Shown in pieces: positions 25,595 to 32,867 of a stretch of 64,000 nucleotides of DNA; the first letter of the stretch is position 1; the number at the start of each line of letters is the position of its first letter. Below the pieces are notes generated by a model. The model ran no database searches. It was given only the letters and a program-made list of their open reading frames with translations, and was not told the origin of the DNA. Made by a program: the position numbers and the translations under genes. Origin of the DNA: Nakamurella leprariae. Lineage in GTDB: Bacteria; Actinomycetota; Actinomycetes; Mycobacteriales; Nakamurellaceae. The stretch spans positions 186,001-250,000 of the forward strand of contig NZ_JAERWK010000005.1 in the NCBI RefSeq assembly GCF_016918035.1. Reading direction: 5' to 3'.

Positions 25595-26041
25595 GTGTCC
25601 GACGCCCTGCTCGATCACCAGCTCTGTGTCGCGGTGTACCGCGCCGCCCACGCCTTCACCGGCGCCTACCGGTCGATGCTCCAGCCGCACGGGCTGACCT
25701 ACCCGCAGTACGTGTTGCTGATGGCGCTGTGGGACCGGTCGCCGCAGACGGTGTCCGACCTCGGCGGCGTGCTCGATCTCGACTCCGGCACCCTGAGCCC
25801 GCTGCTCCGCCGACTGCAGGACGCCGGCCTGGTCATCCGCAGCCGGTCCGCGCGGGACGGACGGGTCGTCGAGGTCGCGCTCACCGAGCAGGGCCGGGCC
25901 ATGCGGGCCGAGACCGAGCACGTGCGGCGGGAGATCGTCGCGTGTACCCGACTGACCGTCGACGACGGCATGGCCCTGCTGTCCGGGCTGCACTCCCTGA
26001 CCCACAACCTGCGCCGGTCACCCGAACCGGCGTCCGCCTGA
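25595..26041 (+). CDS. ohrR: OhrR-type MarR-family peroxide-sensing repressor
   Basis: 148 residues. The start GTG 25595 gives VSDALLDHQLCVAVYRAAHA, where Cys11 matches the peroxide-sensing Cys of OhrR. A winged helix follows (LTYPQYVLLMALWDRSPQTVSDLGGVLDLDSGTLSPLLRRLQDAGLV, then the wing RSRSARDGRVVEVALTEQG). It should repress ohr until the Cys is oxidised by organic peroxides. It is 28 bases upstream of ohr. The earlier in-frame GTG 25577 falls inside the operator and is not preferred. Confidence 0.9.
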   Translation: MSDALLDHQLCVAVYRAAHAFTGAYRSMLQPHGLTYPQYVLLMALWDRSPQTVSDLGGVLDLDSGTLSPLLRRLQDAGLVIRSRSARDGRVVEVALTEQGRAMRAETEHVRREIVACTRLTVDDGMALLSGLHSLTHNLRRSPEPASA

Positions 26042-26069
26042 GCTGCCCCGAACTCACGAGGAGACCTTG

Positions 26070-26483
26070 ATGGACACCTTCTACACCGCCTCCGCCACCG
26101 CGACCGGCGACGGCCGCAACGGCCACGGCCGCAGCTCGGACGGCGTGCTGGACGTCGATCTGGCCAGCCCCGGCTCCAACCGGCCCGGCACCAACCCGGA
26201 GCAGCTGTTCGCCGTCGGCTACGCCGCCTGCTTCCACAGCGCGCTCAAGCACGTCGCCTCGGCCCATAAGGCCCCCGTCGCCGACACCGCGGTGACCGCG
26301 GACGTCAGCATCGGCACCCTGCCGACGGGCGGCTTCGGCCTCGCGGTGGCCCTGCACGTGGAGATGAGCGGCGTCGACCAGGAGACCGCCGACACGCTGG
26401 TGGCCAAGGCCCACGAGGTCTGCCCCTACTCCAACGCCACCCGCGGCAACATCGAGGTCGAGCTCGACACCGTGGTGGCCTGA
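26070..26483 (+). CDS. ohr: Organic hydroperoxide resistance protein Ohr
   Basis: 137 residues, the usual Ohr length. The two catalytic cysteines are Cys54 in AACFHSALK and Cys118 in EVCPYSNATRGNIEVEL. They reduce organic hydroperoxides using dihydrolipoyl proteins. A GAGGAG ribosome site precedes ATG 26070, and ohrR lies immediately upstream, so this is a classic ohrR-ohr operon. Confidence 0.95.
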   Translation: MDTFYTASATATGDGRNGHGRSSDGVLDVDLASPGSNRPGTNPEQLFAVGYAACFHSALKHVASAHKAPVADTAVTADVSIGTLPTGGFGLAVALHVEMSGVDQETADTLVAKAHEVCPYSNATRGNIEVELDTVVA

Positions 26484-26513
26484 CGGATCGCCTGTCCGTC
26501 TCCAGTCCCGGGC

Positions 26514-26542
26514 CCCCGCCGACGTCCAGCCACCCGGCGGGG
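26514..26542. terminator. Possible terminator between ohr and reverse transcriptase
   Basis: CCCCGCCG (26514-26521) can pair with CGGCGGGG (26535-26542) across a 13-base loop, between two convergent genes. The short stem makes this tentative. Confidence 0.4.
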
Positions 26543-26572
26543 TTCGGTCATGTCCGGGCCACGATCGACGCG

Positions 26573-27907
26573 TCAGTTCCAGTCGATCCGGTCGGCCAGT
26601 GCTCGCAGCCGCTCGCCCCGGCGCGCGTCCGTGGACGCCACCCAGGCGATCCGCCCGAGCAGGTGCGCGCGGAAGTCCTGGACGCCGGAACGGTTCTGGC
26701 TCACCGGGCCGAACCGGACGCAGTTGAACAGGGTCGCCCGCAGCGCGTCGACCTCGTCCCGGGCCACCGCCGGACGATCGTTGACGACCACTCCGGTGAC
26801 GCGTTGCCGCTGCCACGCCCGCCGGACCCGGGTCTTGGCCGGATTGATCGAGAAGCCCTCGGCGGTGGCAATTCTGGCGACCGTCCCGATCAGCCGGTCC
26901 GCGGCCCGTCCCAGTGAAGGCGCCCCGGAGAAGGTCAGGTCGTCCGCGTACCGCGTGTAGTCGGCGCCGAACCGGCGCGCCAGCGCGGTGAGCCGCCGGT
27001 CCATCCCGAACGCGGCCAGATTGGCCAGGTGTGGCGACGTCGGGGCACCCTGCGGCAGGTGCGGCGCGGCCAGCCGACGCCGCAACCGGAACCGCTCACC
27101 GCCCGCCTCGGCGCCGGGCATGGCCCGCAGCACGGCCATCGGCACGGTGGAGCAGACCAGCGTGGTGAGCGCCCAGCTCACCGCCTCCGGGTAGCCGGCC
27201 GATCGCAGCACCCCGGCCACCCGGGACGCGGTCAGCCCGGCGAAGAACTGCTCCAGGTCCAGGGTGATCACCGTGTCCCGCCCGGCGTGCACGGCGGCGC
27301 CGGTGAGCACCGATCGCCCGGCCACGAACCCGTGCACGGCCGGGTGCACCGCCACCGGCGCGAGCAGTTCGTCGAGCACCTGGCGCTGCAGGGCCTTGAG
27401 CCGCGGGCGCGGTGCCTCCAGCAGCCGCGGTGTCCGGCCCGGACGGCTCAGCCAGCGGAACCGGTAGTGCTGCAGCACGCTCCGCGGCTCCCGGCGCTGC
27501 CAGCCACGCCGGTCGCCGAACCAGTCGAGCTCGCCCACCGTGAGCCCGAGGCGCTCGGCCAGCGCCGCCACGTCGTCGACCCGCGGCAGCGGGAACCGGC
27601 TGCCGACCATCGAGGTGGTGAACAGCAACCGGCGGACCACCCGGATCCGCGGGGTCGGTAGGAGCGGTGCCCCCTCGGCGACCACCGGCACCGGCGCGCT
27701 GAGCGGGAGGCCGAGCAGCAGGTGCTGCAACGAGCGCGGCGCGTCCACCGGCGGCGTGGGATGGGCGGCGAGCACCACGTCCACGACGTGCGCCAGTTCC
27801 ACCGGCACCGGCGCGAACACCAGCCGAGCGCGCGCAACCATCCGGCCGGCGTCCCACGGGCCGGTCAGCAGCGCGTCCGCCAGCGCGACAGCATGCTCGC
27901 TCCGCAT
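26573..27907 (-). CDS. Retron-like reverse transcriptase, orphan
   Basis: 444 residues. The RT fold has catalytic Asp217 in VITLDLEQFF, LPQGAPTSPHLANL (284 onward), the active site YTRYADDLTFSG with YADD at 320-323, NPAKTR, and RQRVTGVVVN whose VTG (370-372) marks retron-type RTs. The NAxxH retron element appears as GAAVH (203-207), so its Asn is lost. Residues 1-150 form an N-terminal extension of unknown role. GGAGG precedes ATG 27907. Only 92 bases separate it from the upstream ABC gene, too little for a typical msr-msd, and no effector gene adjoins it. It is either an incomplete retron or a stand-alone RT. Confidence 0.85.
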   Translation of the reverse strand: MRSEHAVALADALLTGPWDAGRMVARARLVFAPVPVELAHVVDVVLAAHPTPPVDAPRSLQHLLLGLPLSAPVPVVAEGAPLLPTPRIRVVRRLLFTTSMVGSRFPLPRVDDVAALAERLGLTVGELDWFGDRRGWQRREPRSVLQHYRFRWLSRPGRTPRLLEAPRPRLKALQRQVLDELLAPVAVHPAVHGFVAGRSVLTGAAVHAGRDTVITLDLEQFFAGLTASRVAGVLRSAGYPEAVSWALTTLVCSTVPMAVLRAMPGAEAGGERFRLRRRLAAPHLPQGAPTSPHLANLAAFGMDRRLTALARRFGADYTRYADDLTFSGAPSLGRAADRLIGTVARIATAEGFSINPAKTRVRRAWQRQRVTGVVVNDRPAVARDEVDALRATLFNCVRFGPVSQNRSGVQDFRAHLLGRIAWVASTDARRGERLRALADRIDWN

Positions 27908-27999
27908 CGCGCCTCCGCCTCGTCGCACGGCTGAAGATGATCAGCGGCAGGCTAACGGCTCACCACGATCGCCGTCACCACCGTGATCACCACCCAGCC

Positions 28000-29799
28000 T
28001 CAGGCCAGCAACTGATGCTCGGCCAGCTGCCGGTAGAGCTCGGACGTGGCCAGCAGCTCGGCGTGCCGTCCGGCGGCGACCACCCGCCCGGCGTCCATCA
28101 CCACGATCTGGTCGGCCTCGATCACGGTGGCCAACCGGTGGGCCACGATCATCACCGTTCGCCGCGAGCTCACGGAATGGATGGCCGCGGTGAGCGCCTG
28201 TTCGGTCACCGAGTCCAGGCTGGCCGTGGGTTCGTCGAGCAGCAGCAGCGGGGCGTCGGTGACCAGCGCCCGGGCGATGGCCAGCCGTTGGCGCTCCCCG
28301 CCGGAGAGCCCGGCTCCGGCGTCGCCGAGGACGGCATCGAGTCCGTCGGGGTGGGCGTCGACCCGGTGCAGCAGGTCGACCGCCGCGAGCACCTCACGGC
28401 ACCGCGCGTCGCCCACGTCCGGCGCGGCCAGGACCACGTTGTCGCGGATGGTCCCGGCCAGCACCGGGGCGTCCTGCTCGACGTAGCCGATCCGGGACCG
28501 CACCACGCTGCGCGGCAGGTCGCGGACGTCGACGCCGTCCAGCCGGATCGCCCCGCCCGTCGGCTCGTAGAACCGCTCGATGAGCGCCAGCACGGTGGAC
28601 TTCCCGGCGCCGGACGGACCCACCACCGCCGTGGTCGACCCGGGCGGCACCGCGAACGACACCCCGGCGAGGACGGGCCGGTCCGGTCGGTAGGCGAACT
28701 CGACATCCCGGAACTCGACGCCGATGCCGCCGCCACCCGGGGCGGGCCGAGGGTCGGCGCGCCGGGCCGGGTCGCGGTCCGCCTCCGGTGCGACCGCCAG
28801 GATCTCGTCGATCCGGGCCAGCGCACCGAGCGCGGCGCGCACCGTGGTGATCGCGGCGAAGAACTGCCCGAGCGGCATCACCATCATGAACAGGAACAGG
28901 ATGAAGGTGATCAGGTCGGCGACGCTCAGCGAGCCGTTGGCGACCCGGTAGCCGCCGACGCCCAGGACGGCCAGGAACGAGCCCTGGACGGCGAGACCGC
29001 TGATCGGCCACAGGATCGCGCCGATGCGGGCCACGCGGACGCCGAACCCATAGGCGTCCTGCGCCTCGTTCGAGAGCCGGTCCACCTCCCGGTCGGTGGC
29101 CCCGGCGGCCCGGATCGTCCGGACGGCCGACACCGCCCGTTCCACCCCGGAGGCCAACCGCCCGACCGCGTCCTGCGCCGACCGGCTCAGCCGCTGGATC
29201 CGCCCCGAGGCCACGATGACGCTCACCGCGGCGATGCTCACCACGCCCAGGGTGATGCCCAGCAGCACCGGGTCGATGAGCACCATGGCCACCAGCGACC
29301 CGACGAAGACCAGTGCGCCACCGAGGGCGTCGACCAGACCGCCGGTCAACGCGGTGCGGACCATGGTGGTGTCCGACCCGACCCGGGACACCAGATCGCC
29401 GGCCCGCCGAGTGTCGTACACCCGGATCGGCAGCCGCAGCAGATGGGTGACCAGCCGTCGACGGGCGGACAGCACCAGCCCCTCGGCGGTCCGCTCCAGC
29501 AGGAACTGCTGCACCGCCCCGACCACCGAGGAGGCCAGCACCACGGCGATGAGCAGGGTCGCGGCCGCGGCCAGCGAACCTTCGCCGCCCACCGACGCGA
29601 TGATCCGGTTGATCATGAGTGGTTGCAGCAGCGTCAGTCCCGCGCCGATCAACGACAGCAGCACGACGACGACCAGCACCCGGCGGTGCTCGCCCAGGAA
29701 GCCGATCAGACTGCGCAGCGGCGCCGGCTCGAGCTGCGGTTCGGTGGAGCCGGTCTCGTCCGGCGACGTGGTCTTCGGGTCGGACACGGTGTCAGTCAC
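28000..29799 (-). CDS. ABC exporter, fused membrane and ATPase domains
   Basis: 599 residues. A six-helix transmembrane domain (residues 30-320) precedes an ATPase domain with Walker A GPSGAGKST, Q-loop YVEQDAPVLAGTI, signature LSGGERQRLAIARA, Walker B LLLLDEPTASLD and His switch IVAHRLAT. It is a half-transporter of the multidrug/lipid exporter type and probably a homodimer. The start GTG 29799 overlaps the stop of the small HTH gene upstream, so that regulator likely controls it. Confidence 0.9.
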   Translation of the reverse strand: MTDTVSDPKTTSPDETGSTEPQLEPAPLRSLIGFLGEHRRVLVVVVLLSLIGAGLTLLQPLMINRIIASVGGEGSLAAAATLLIAVVLASSVVGAVQQFLLERTAEGLVLSARRRLVTHLLRLPIRVYDTRRAGDLVSRVGSDTTMVRTALTGGLVDALGGALVFVGSLVAMVLIDPVLLGITLGVVSIAAVSVIVASGRIQRLSRSAQDAVGRLASGVERAVSAVRTIRAAGATDREVDRLSNEAQDAYGFGVRVARIGAILWPISGLAVQGSFLAVLGVGGYRVANGSLSVADLITFILFLFMMVMPLGQFFAAITTVRAALGALARIDEILAVAPEADRDPARRADPRPAPGGGGIGVEFRDVEFAYRPDRPVLAGVSFAVPPGSTTAVVGPSGAGKSTVLALIERFYEPTGGAIRLDGVDVRDLPRSVVRSRIGYVEQDAPVLAGTIRDNVVLAAPDVGDARCREVLAAVDLLHRVDAHPDGLDAVLGDAGAGLSGGERQRLAIARALVTDAPLLLLDEPTASLDSVTEQALTAAIHSVSSRRTVMIVAHRLATVIEADQIVVMDAGRVVAAGRHAELLATSELYRQLAEHQLLA

Positions 29800-30022
29800 G
29801 GGAGAACCTCGACCCACCGTGCTTGCGGTGCACGGCCTGTCGGGTGACGCCGAGGGCGTCGGCGATCCCCGCCCACGGCAGGCCCGCGGTCCGGGCCCGC
29901 CGCACCGCCACCGCCTCCAACCGCGACAACTCCACGTGGATCAATCGGATGGCCCGCAACGCGGTCACCGGGTCGTCACTCATGGCGTCGACGGCGAGGT
30001 CGTCCAGCGGTCTGACGCTCAT
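29792..30022 (-). CDS. Small helix-turn-helix regulator of ABC exporter
   Basis: 76 residues. The C-terminal half has a homeodomain-like HTH, LPWAGIADALGVTRQAVHRKHGG; the N-terminal half has heptad-like helices (DPVTALRAIRLIHVELSRLEAVAVRRAR) that may dimerise. A GGGAGG ribosome site fixes ATG 30022. Its stop overlaps the exporter start by 8 bases. Two GTCAAC-N4-GTTGAC palindromes sit immediately upstream over the likely promoter, suggesting self-repression and control of the exporter. The inducer is unknown. Confidence 0.8.
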   Translation of the reverse strand: MSVRPLDDLAVDAMSDDPVTALRAIRLIHVELSRLEAVAVRRARTAGLPWAGIADALGVTRQAVHRKHGGSRFSRD

Positions 30023-30038
30023 CGGCGCCTCCCTCGGT

Positions 30039-30070
30039 CCGTGGTTGTCAACCAGTGTTGACAACCACGG
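30039..30070. promoter_or_regulatory. Perfect 14-bp inverted-repeat operator (O1)
   Basis: CCGTGGTTGTCAAC at 30039-30052 and its exact complement at 30057-30070 flank CAGT. The core is GTCAAC-N4-GTTGAC. On the minus strand it lies just downstream of, and touches, the predicted -10, so a bound regulator would block transcription. Confidence 0.75.
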
Positions 30071-30096
30071 TACCCAGGCGTCGACGGGCGCGTCAA
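30067..30096 (-). promoter_or_regulatory. Predicted promoter of HTH-ABC operon
   Basis: On the minus strand TTGACG (30091-30096) and TACCGT (30067-30072) are separated by 18 bases, close to the sigma-A consensus. The -35 lies in operator O2 and the -10 in operator O1. Confidence 0.55.
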
Positions 30097-30108
30097 CACA
30101 AGTTGACA
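30091..30108. promoter_or_regulatory. Second operator (O2) with the same core
   Basis: CGTCAAC, four bases, GTTGACA repeats the GTCAAC-N4-GTTGAC core of O1, 39 to 52 bases away from it, and overlaps the predicted -35 box. Confidence 0.65.
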
Positions 30109-30138
30109 CGCGTCAGCTCACGGGAATCCCGATCTCGG

Positions 30139-30212
30139 GTCAGCGGCGACGACGACCTGCTCGCCTGTGCGGGCCGCGACAGAGGTGGAGCCTGTCGTCC
30201 GGCCTGCGGTGC
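30139..30212. repeat. 74-bp direct repeat, copy 1 (flanks TAC islet)
   Basis: Identical over 74 bases to 31808-31881, in the same orientation, bracketing the toxin-antitoxin-chaperone genes. The sequence contains GACGACGACCTGCTCGCCTG and the same high GC as the host background. It could be an attachment or duplication scar, or a dispersed repeat. Confidence 0.9.
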
Positions 30213-30337
30213 TCGCCCTGTCGGCCCAAGGCTGCCTTGAGTCGCCGCCCGCGGCAGTCTTACGCGGGCCTGAATCGTTTCGTCACCCAGCGAGTCAGTG
30301 CAATTCCGCAACGCGCCTACTGGACCGCTTAACTTGA

Positions 30338-30838
30338 CTAATCTACGTCGATCTCGACTTCGCCCGAGCCGCCGTCGATGCTATGCAGAATATCCATCGT
30401 AAACGGCGGGAATCCAAGGCGTCCAACCGTTGACTGGACGGTTTCCCGCGCGTAGGGATGGAGGGCCATCGCCCCCACCAAGACGGCGAAGCAGGTCAGA
30501 TCTGCACTGTCGAGCAAAGCTGAATTTCCGCCCCGGCGCCCCCAAGTGCCGACCATCTCAAGCTCCACTCGCCAAGCTACAGGTCGCGCCTCCTCGATGG
30601 AGTCGTCATCTTGGACCGACCTAGCCTGCACCACATACTTTGAGAAGACGTACACCTCTCGCGCCGAGTCCTCAGCCGGAGACCGAACGCTGAGGGCCGT
30701 GGAGACCTCGAAAGGGCCAAAGTCGATCGGTTGTTCGGCTTCGCAGCTCATGGACACGAGTCGTACGTCAGTCATGTCTTGCAGTTGGTCCAAGACAGCG
30801 GATGCCCGGCTACGGAGTTCGGCGACGGTCAGCTTCAT
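30338..30838 (-). CDS. SecB-like chaperone of a TAC toxin-antitoxin module
   Basis: 166 residues. The C-terminal half carries SecB-type motifs: LHPYARETVQSTVGRLGFPP (about 126-145) followed by FTMDIL, matching the conserved 'PYARE...FPPLxLxPInF' block of SecB. Upstream, EVYVFSKYVVQARS and VAWRVELEMVGTWG give the expected beta-strands. Its start overlaps the antitoxin stop as ATGA. In M. tuberculosis a SecB-like protein (Rv1957) protects an unstable antitoxin from degradation; the same role is inferred here. GC is visibly lower than in the neighbours. Confidence 0.8.
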   Translation of the reverse strand: MKLTVAELRSRASAVLDQLQDMTDVRLVSMSCEAEQPIDFGPFEVSTALSVRSPAEDSAREVYVFSKYVVQARSVQDDDSIEEARPVAWRVELEMVGTWGRRGGNSALLDSADLTCFAVLVGAMALHPYARETVQSTVGRLGFPPFTMDILHSIDGGSGEVEIDVD

Positions 30839-31236
30839 GAGGCGCGTGCGTCACTCAGTTGATGGACTCCAACCTTCGTCAATTCGCGAGATCGATACGC
30901 CTGATCGGCCGGCATCGGCCAATCTAGGCGCCGCTGCTGAGGCCGCAAAGACTGCACTTGGGCTGTGAACGAGGGGCGATGTGTCACAAGATGCGCACTG
31001 AGTTCGTACCCGAGAGCGTGCAACATTGCGGCGAACGACTTAATGGATAAGTTCCTCTTCCCGCTGAGTCGCTGCGATACTTCGGAGGCAGAGACGTTGA
31101 GTCTGCGCGCGAGCGCAGCTTGACTCACGCCCGACCGCGCCATGGCCTCAGAGATTAGCTCCACGGCACCCAAGGCCATCCGCTCCTCAGCGAGAAGCGA
31201 TTCAGATCGAGGGGTGCCCCGGAACCAGTCAGCCAT
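30835..31236 (-). CDS. HigA-like XRE antitoxin with chaperone-addiction-type tail
   Basis: 133 residues from ATG 31236, which has GGAG upstream; a TTG at 31251 is less likely. Residues 21-82 form a Cro/C1-type HTH (GVSQAALARRLNVSASEVSQRLSGKRNLSIKSFAAMLHALGYELS). Residues 84-133 are a polar tail (VQSLRPQQRRLDWPMPADQ...) without a known fold, in the position of the chaperone-addiction region of TAC antitoxins. It should bind and neutralise the upstream toxin, repress the operon, and depend on the SecB-like protein. It overlaps both neighbours. Confidence 0.83.
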   Translation of the reverse strand: MADWFRGTPRSESLLAEERMALGAVELISEAMARSGVSQAALARRLNVSASEVSQRLSGKRNLSIKSFAAMLHALGYELSAHLVTHRPSFTAQVQSLRPQQRRLDWPMPADQAYRSRELTKVGVHQLSDARAS

Positions 31237-31630
31237 TGATCCACTCTCCAAATATGGTGCGCGCGAGCTCGACTTGCTTTGGAACTTGCTTGTCCTTCGG
31301 CTTCCTAGCCCCGTGTGTCGCGACCCAACGCCGCTCCGCGGAGGCGGCTGGCGCAGCGATTAGGTACAGCCTCCAGCCCGGACCGTGCGGAGCCTTTACT
31401 TCCCAGACAACTGGAACCCCCGAAACAAGAAGTCGTCGAAACTGCTCAGGTGTTCGTAGGAACCCCTTATCAACCAGCAACTCGAGTCGGGCGCGGAACT
31501 GTGCCTGAGGCCGATCATCGAGTCGCTCCAAGAAATCCAGCGCAGGGCAGCTGCCATCTGTTCTCCTAGCGCCAAGGACCCTGCCGGCATCGCCGACAGC
31601 AAGCTCTACGACCTCGTCGTCGTTAGCCAT
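31229..31630 (-). CDS. HigB/RelE-family toxin (Gp49-like) of TAC module
   Basis: 133 residues. The RelE/HigB-like core is residues 30-130: ALDFLERLDDRPQAQFRARLELL, VPVVWEVKAPHGPGWRLYLI, RRWVATHGARKPKDKQVPKQ, VELARTIFGEW. The 'W-R-L-Y ... H-G-x-x-K-K/P-K ... ELA' order matches HigB mRNA-cleaving toxins acting at the ribosome. It is the first gene of three and its stop overlaps the antitoxin start by 8 bases. The toxin-antitoxin-chaperone order is the same as in the M. tuberculosis HigB1-HigA1-Rv1957 system. Catalysis is inferred from family. Confidence 0.82.
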   Translation of the reverse strand: MANDDEVVELAVGDAGRVLGARRTDGSCPALDFLERLDDRPQAQFRARLELLVDKGFLRTPEQFRRLLVSGVPVVWEVKAPHGPGWRLYLIAAPAASAERRWVATHGARKPKDKQVPKQVELARTIFGEWING

Positions 31631-31807
31631 AACTTAAGCTCGTCACCGCCACTGTCGCAAGCTGTATGCCTCTAACGTGATCTGCGACTCTACTTCGCCC
31701 AACGGCAAGCACAGGCTCGTCACGGCTAGATAGGCCCATCGGGTGATCGCCTTCGCCCATTTGCGCAGGTCGAAGCCGGGACTCGACACGACCTAGTCGC
31801 CCGCGGA

Positions 31808-31881
31808 GTCAGCGGCGACGACGACCTGCTCGCCTGTGCGGGCCGCGACAGAGGTGGAGCCTGTCGTCCGGCCTGCGGTGC
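31808..31881. repeat. 74-bp direct repeat, copy 2 (flanks TAC islet)
   Basis: Identical over all 74 bases to 30139-30212 and in the same orientation. The distance between copies is 1669 bases and exactly spans the three TAC genes. Beyond it, TGCTCG and a few further bases also match copy 1 after an inserted GCTGCGG-like duplication. Confidence 0.9.
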
Positions 31882-32039
31882 GCTGCGGTGCTCGACCTGC
31901 TGGCCCCGGGGTTGCCCCGGAGGCTCCGGCATCGGCCCGGCGGACCGGGCCGGCCCGGCGTCCTCGCCGCCGCCGCTGACCCGATCACCCTGACACGAAC
32001 CGCCCCGCCCCGACCAGGCCCGGTGTCGGTACCGCTGCC

Positions 32040-32051
32040 TACCCTGCCCGC
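32040..32051 (+). promoter_or_regulatory. Putative leaderless -10 element of VOC gene
   Basis: TACCCT at 32040-32045 with six bases before ATG 32052. Confidence 0.45.
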
Positions 32052-32441
32052 ATGACCGACTCCCCCACGATCACGCTCGGCGCCGTCAACCTGGACGCGG
32101 ACGATCCGGTGGCCCTGGCCGGGTTCTGGCAGGCGGCCGTGGGCGGCGAGGTCTCGCCCGGCCCGGCGGGCACCGCCTTCCTGCAGGGCCGGCCCGGCGG
32201 CTTCTCCATGTTCTTCCAGCCGCGCAGCGAGCCGCGGCCGGAGCACCAGGCCCAGCACCTCGACCTGGACGTGCCGTGGGGCAGCCGGACCCGGGAGGTG
32301 GAGCGGTTGATCAAGATGGGCGCGACCCATCGCTGGGACGTGCTCGGGGAGGTCCCGTGGGTGCGGTGGACCACGCTGGCCGACCCGGAGGGCAACCTGT
32401 TCTGCGTGGCCGAGCACCCGCCGGCGGAGCCGCCGGCCTGA
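32052..32441 (+). CDS. VOC/glyoxalase-like protein
   Basis: 129 residues of the glyoxalase-like type common in actinobacteria: LGAVNLDADDPVALAGFWQAAVGGEV, then HQAQHLDLDVPWGSRTREVERLIKMGATH and ADPEGNLFCVAEHP. Metal-binding and catalytic roles are not established for this subgroup. The end lies 3 bases from the convergent moaE gene. The start is supported by an upstream TACCCT hexamer. Confidence 0.85.
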   Translation: MTDSPTITLGAVNLDADDPVALAGFWQAAVGGEVSPGPAGTAFLQGRPGGFSMFFQPRSEPRPEHQAQHLDLDVPWGSRTREVERLIKMGATHRWDVLGEVPWVRWTTLADPEGNLFCVAEHPPAEPPA

Positions 32442-32444
32442 ACC

Positions 32445-32867
32445 TCAGGCCGACCCGACCCACTCGTCGCTGCCGTCGGTGAAGACCTGGCGCTTCCACA
32501 CCGGGAGCCGGCGCTTCACCTCGTCGACCAGGTCGCTGCAGGCGGCGAACGCCTCGGCCCGGTGCGCGGACGACACGGCCGCGGCCAGCGCGACGTCACC
32601 GATGCGCAGCGTGCCCACCCGGTGCGAGACGGCGACCGCGACGATGCCGGGCCGGTCGGCGATCTCGGCCGCCACCTCCGCCACCACGGCCGCGGCGGTG
32701 GGATGCGACTCGTAGTCCAGTTCGGTCACCGACCGGCCGTCGTCGTGGTCCCGCACCACGCCCAGGAACGACACCACCGCGCCGGCGGTCGCGTCCTGCA
32801 CGGCGGCCACGTGCGCGGCCGCATCCAGCAACTCGGACCCGACCCCGGTGAGCACGACGCGGCCCAT
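32445..32867 (-). CDS. moaE: Molybdopterin synthase large subunit MoaE
   Basis: 140 residues. MoaE signatures are GAVVSFLGVVRDHDDGRSVTELDYE, VAVSHRVGTLRIGDVALAAAVSSAHRAEAF with the active-site basic residues, and LPVWKRQVFTDGSDEWVGSA at the C-terminus with the catalytic Lys pair region. It joins sulfur from MoaD thiocarboxylate to cPMP. The start ATG 32867 overlaps the stop of mog; GTG 32870 is an alternative. It is the last gene of a four-gene operon. Confidence 0.93.
   Translation of the reverse strand: MGRVVLTGVGSELLDAAAHVAAVQDATAGAVVSFLGVVRDHDDGRSVTELDYESHPTAAAVVAEVAAEIADRPGIVAVAVSHRVGTLRIGDVALAAAVSSAHRAEAFAACSDLVDEVKRRLPVWKRQVFTDGSDEWVGSA

Larger units (their letters stand above)
30023..30337. 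other. Non-coding region with regulator promoter and repeat copy 1
   Basis: 315 bases between the HTH gene and the SecB-like gene. It holds the twin-palindrome promoter region (30039-30108), the first 74-bp direct repeat (30139-30212), and about 125 bases with no recognisable feature before the end of the SecB-like gene. Confidence 0.6.
31631..32051. other. Gene-free region upstream of toxin, with repeat copy 2
   Basis: 421 bases. The first 170 are the TAC operon's likely promoter region, relatively AT-rich, without a promoter I can place confidently. Repeat copy 2 (31808-31881) follows, then a short duplication CTGCGGTGCGCTGCGGTGC, then high-GC sequence leading to the VOC gene's leaderless promoter at 32040. 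Confidence 0.6.

Noticed and set aside
27908-27999. msr-msd ncRNA upstream of the reverse transcriptase
   Set aside because: Only 92 bases; I see a 5-bp GCTGA/TCAGC hairpin and GTGGTGA repeats but not the long inverted-repeat ends a retron RNA needs.
30093-30311. Small minus-strand frame sharing residues with another at 31726-31932
   Set aside because: The shared peptide simply reflects the 74-bp direct repeat read in the same frame; no start signal or family supports coding.
31638-31723. Direct repeat GCTCGTCAC at 31638 and 31715 as TAC operator
   Set aside because: Nine-base repeats 77 bases apart are weak and not palindromic; no link to the antitoxin can be shown.
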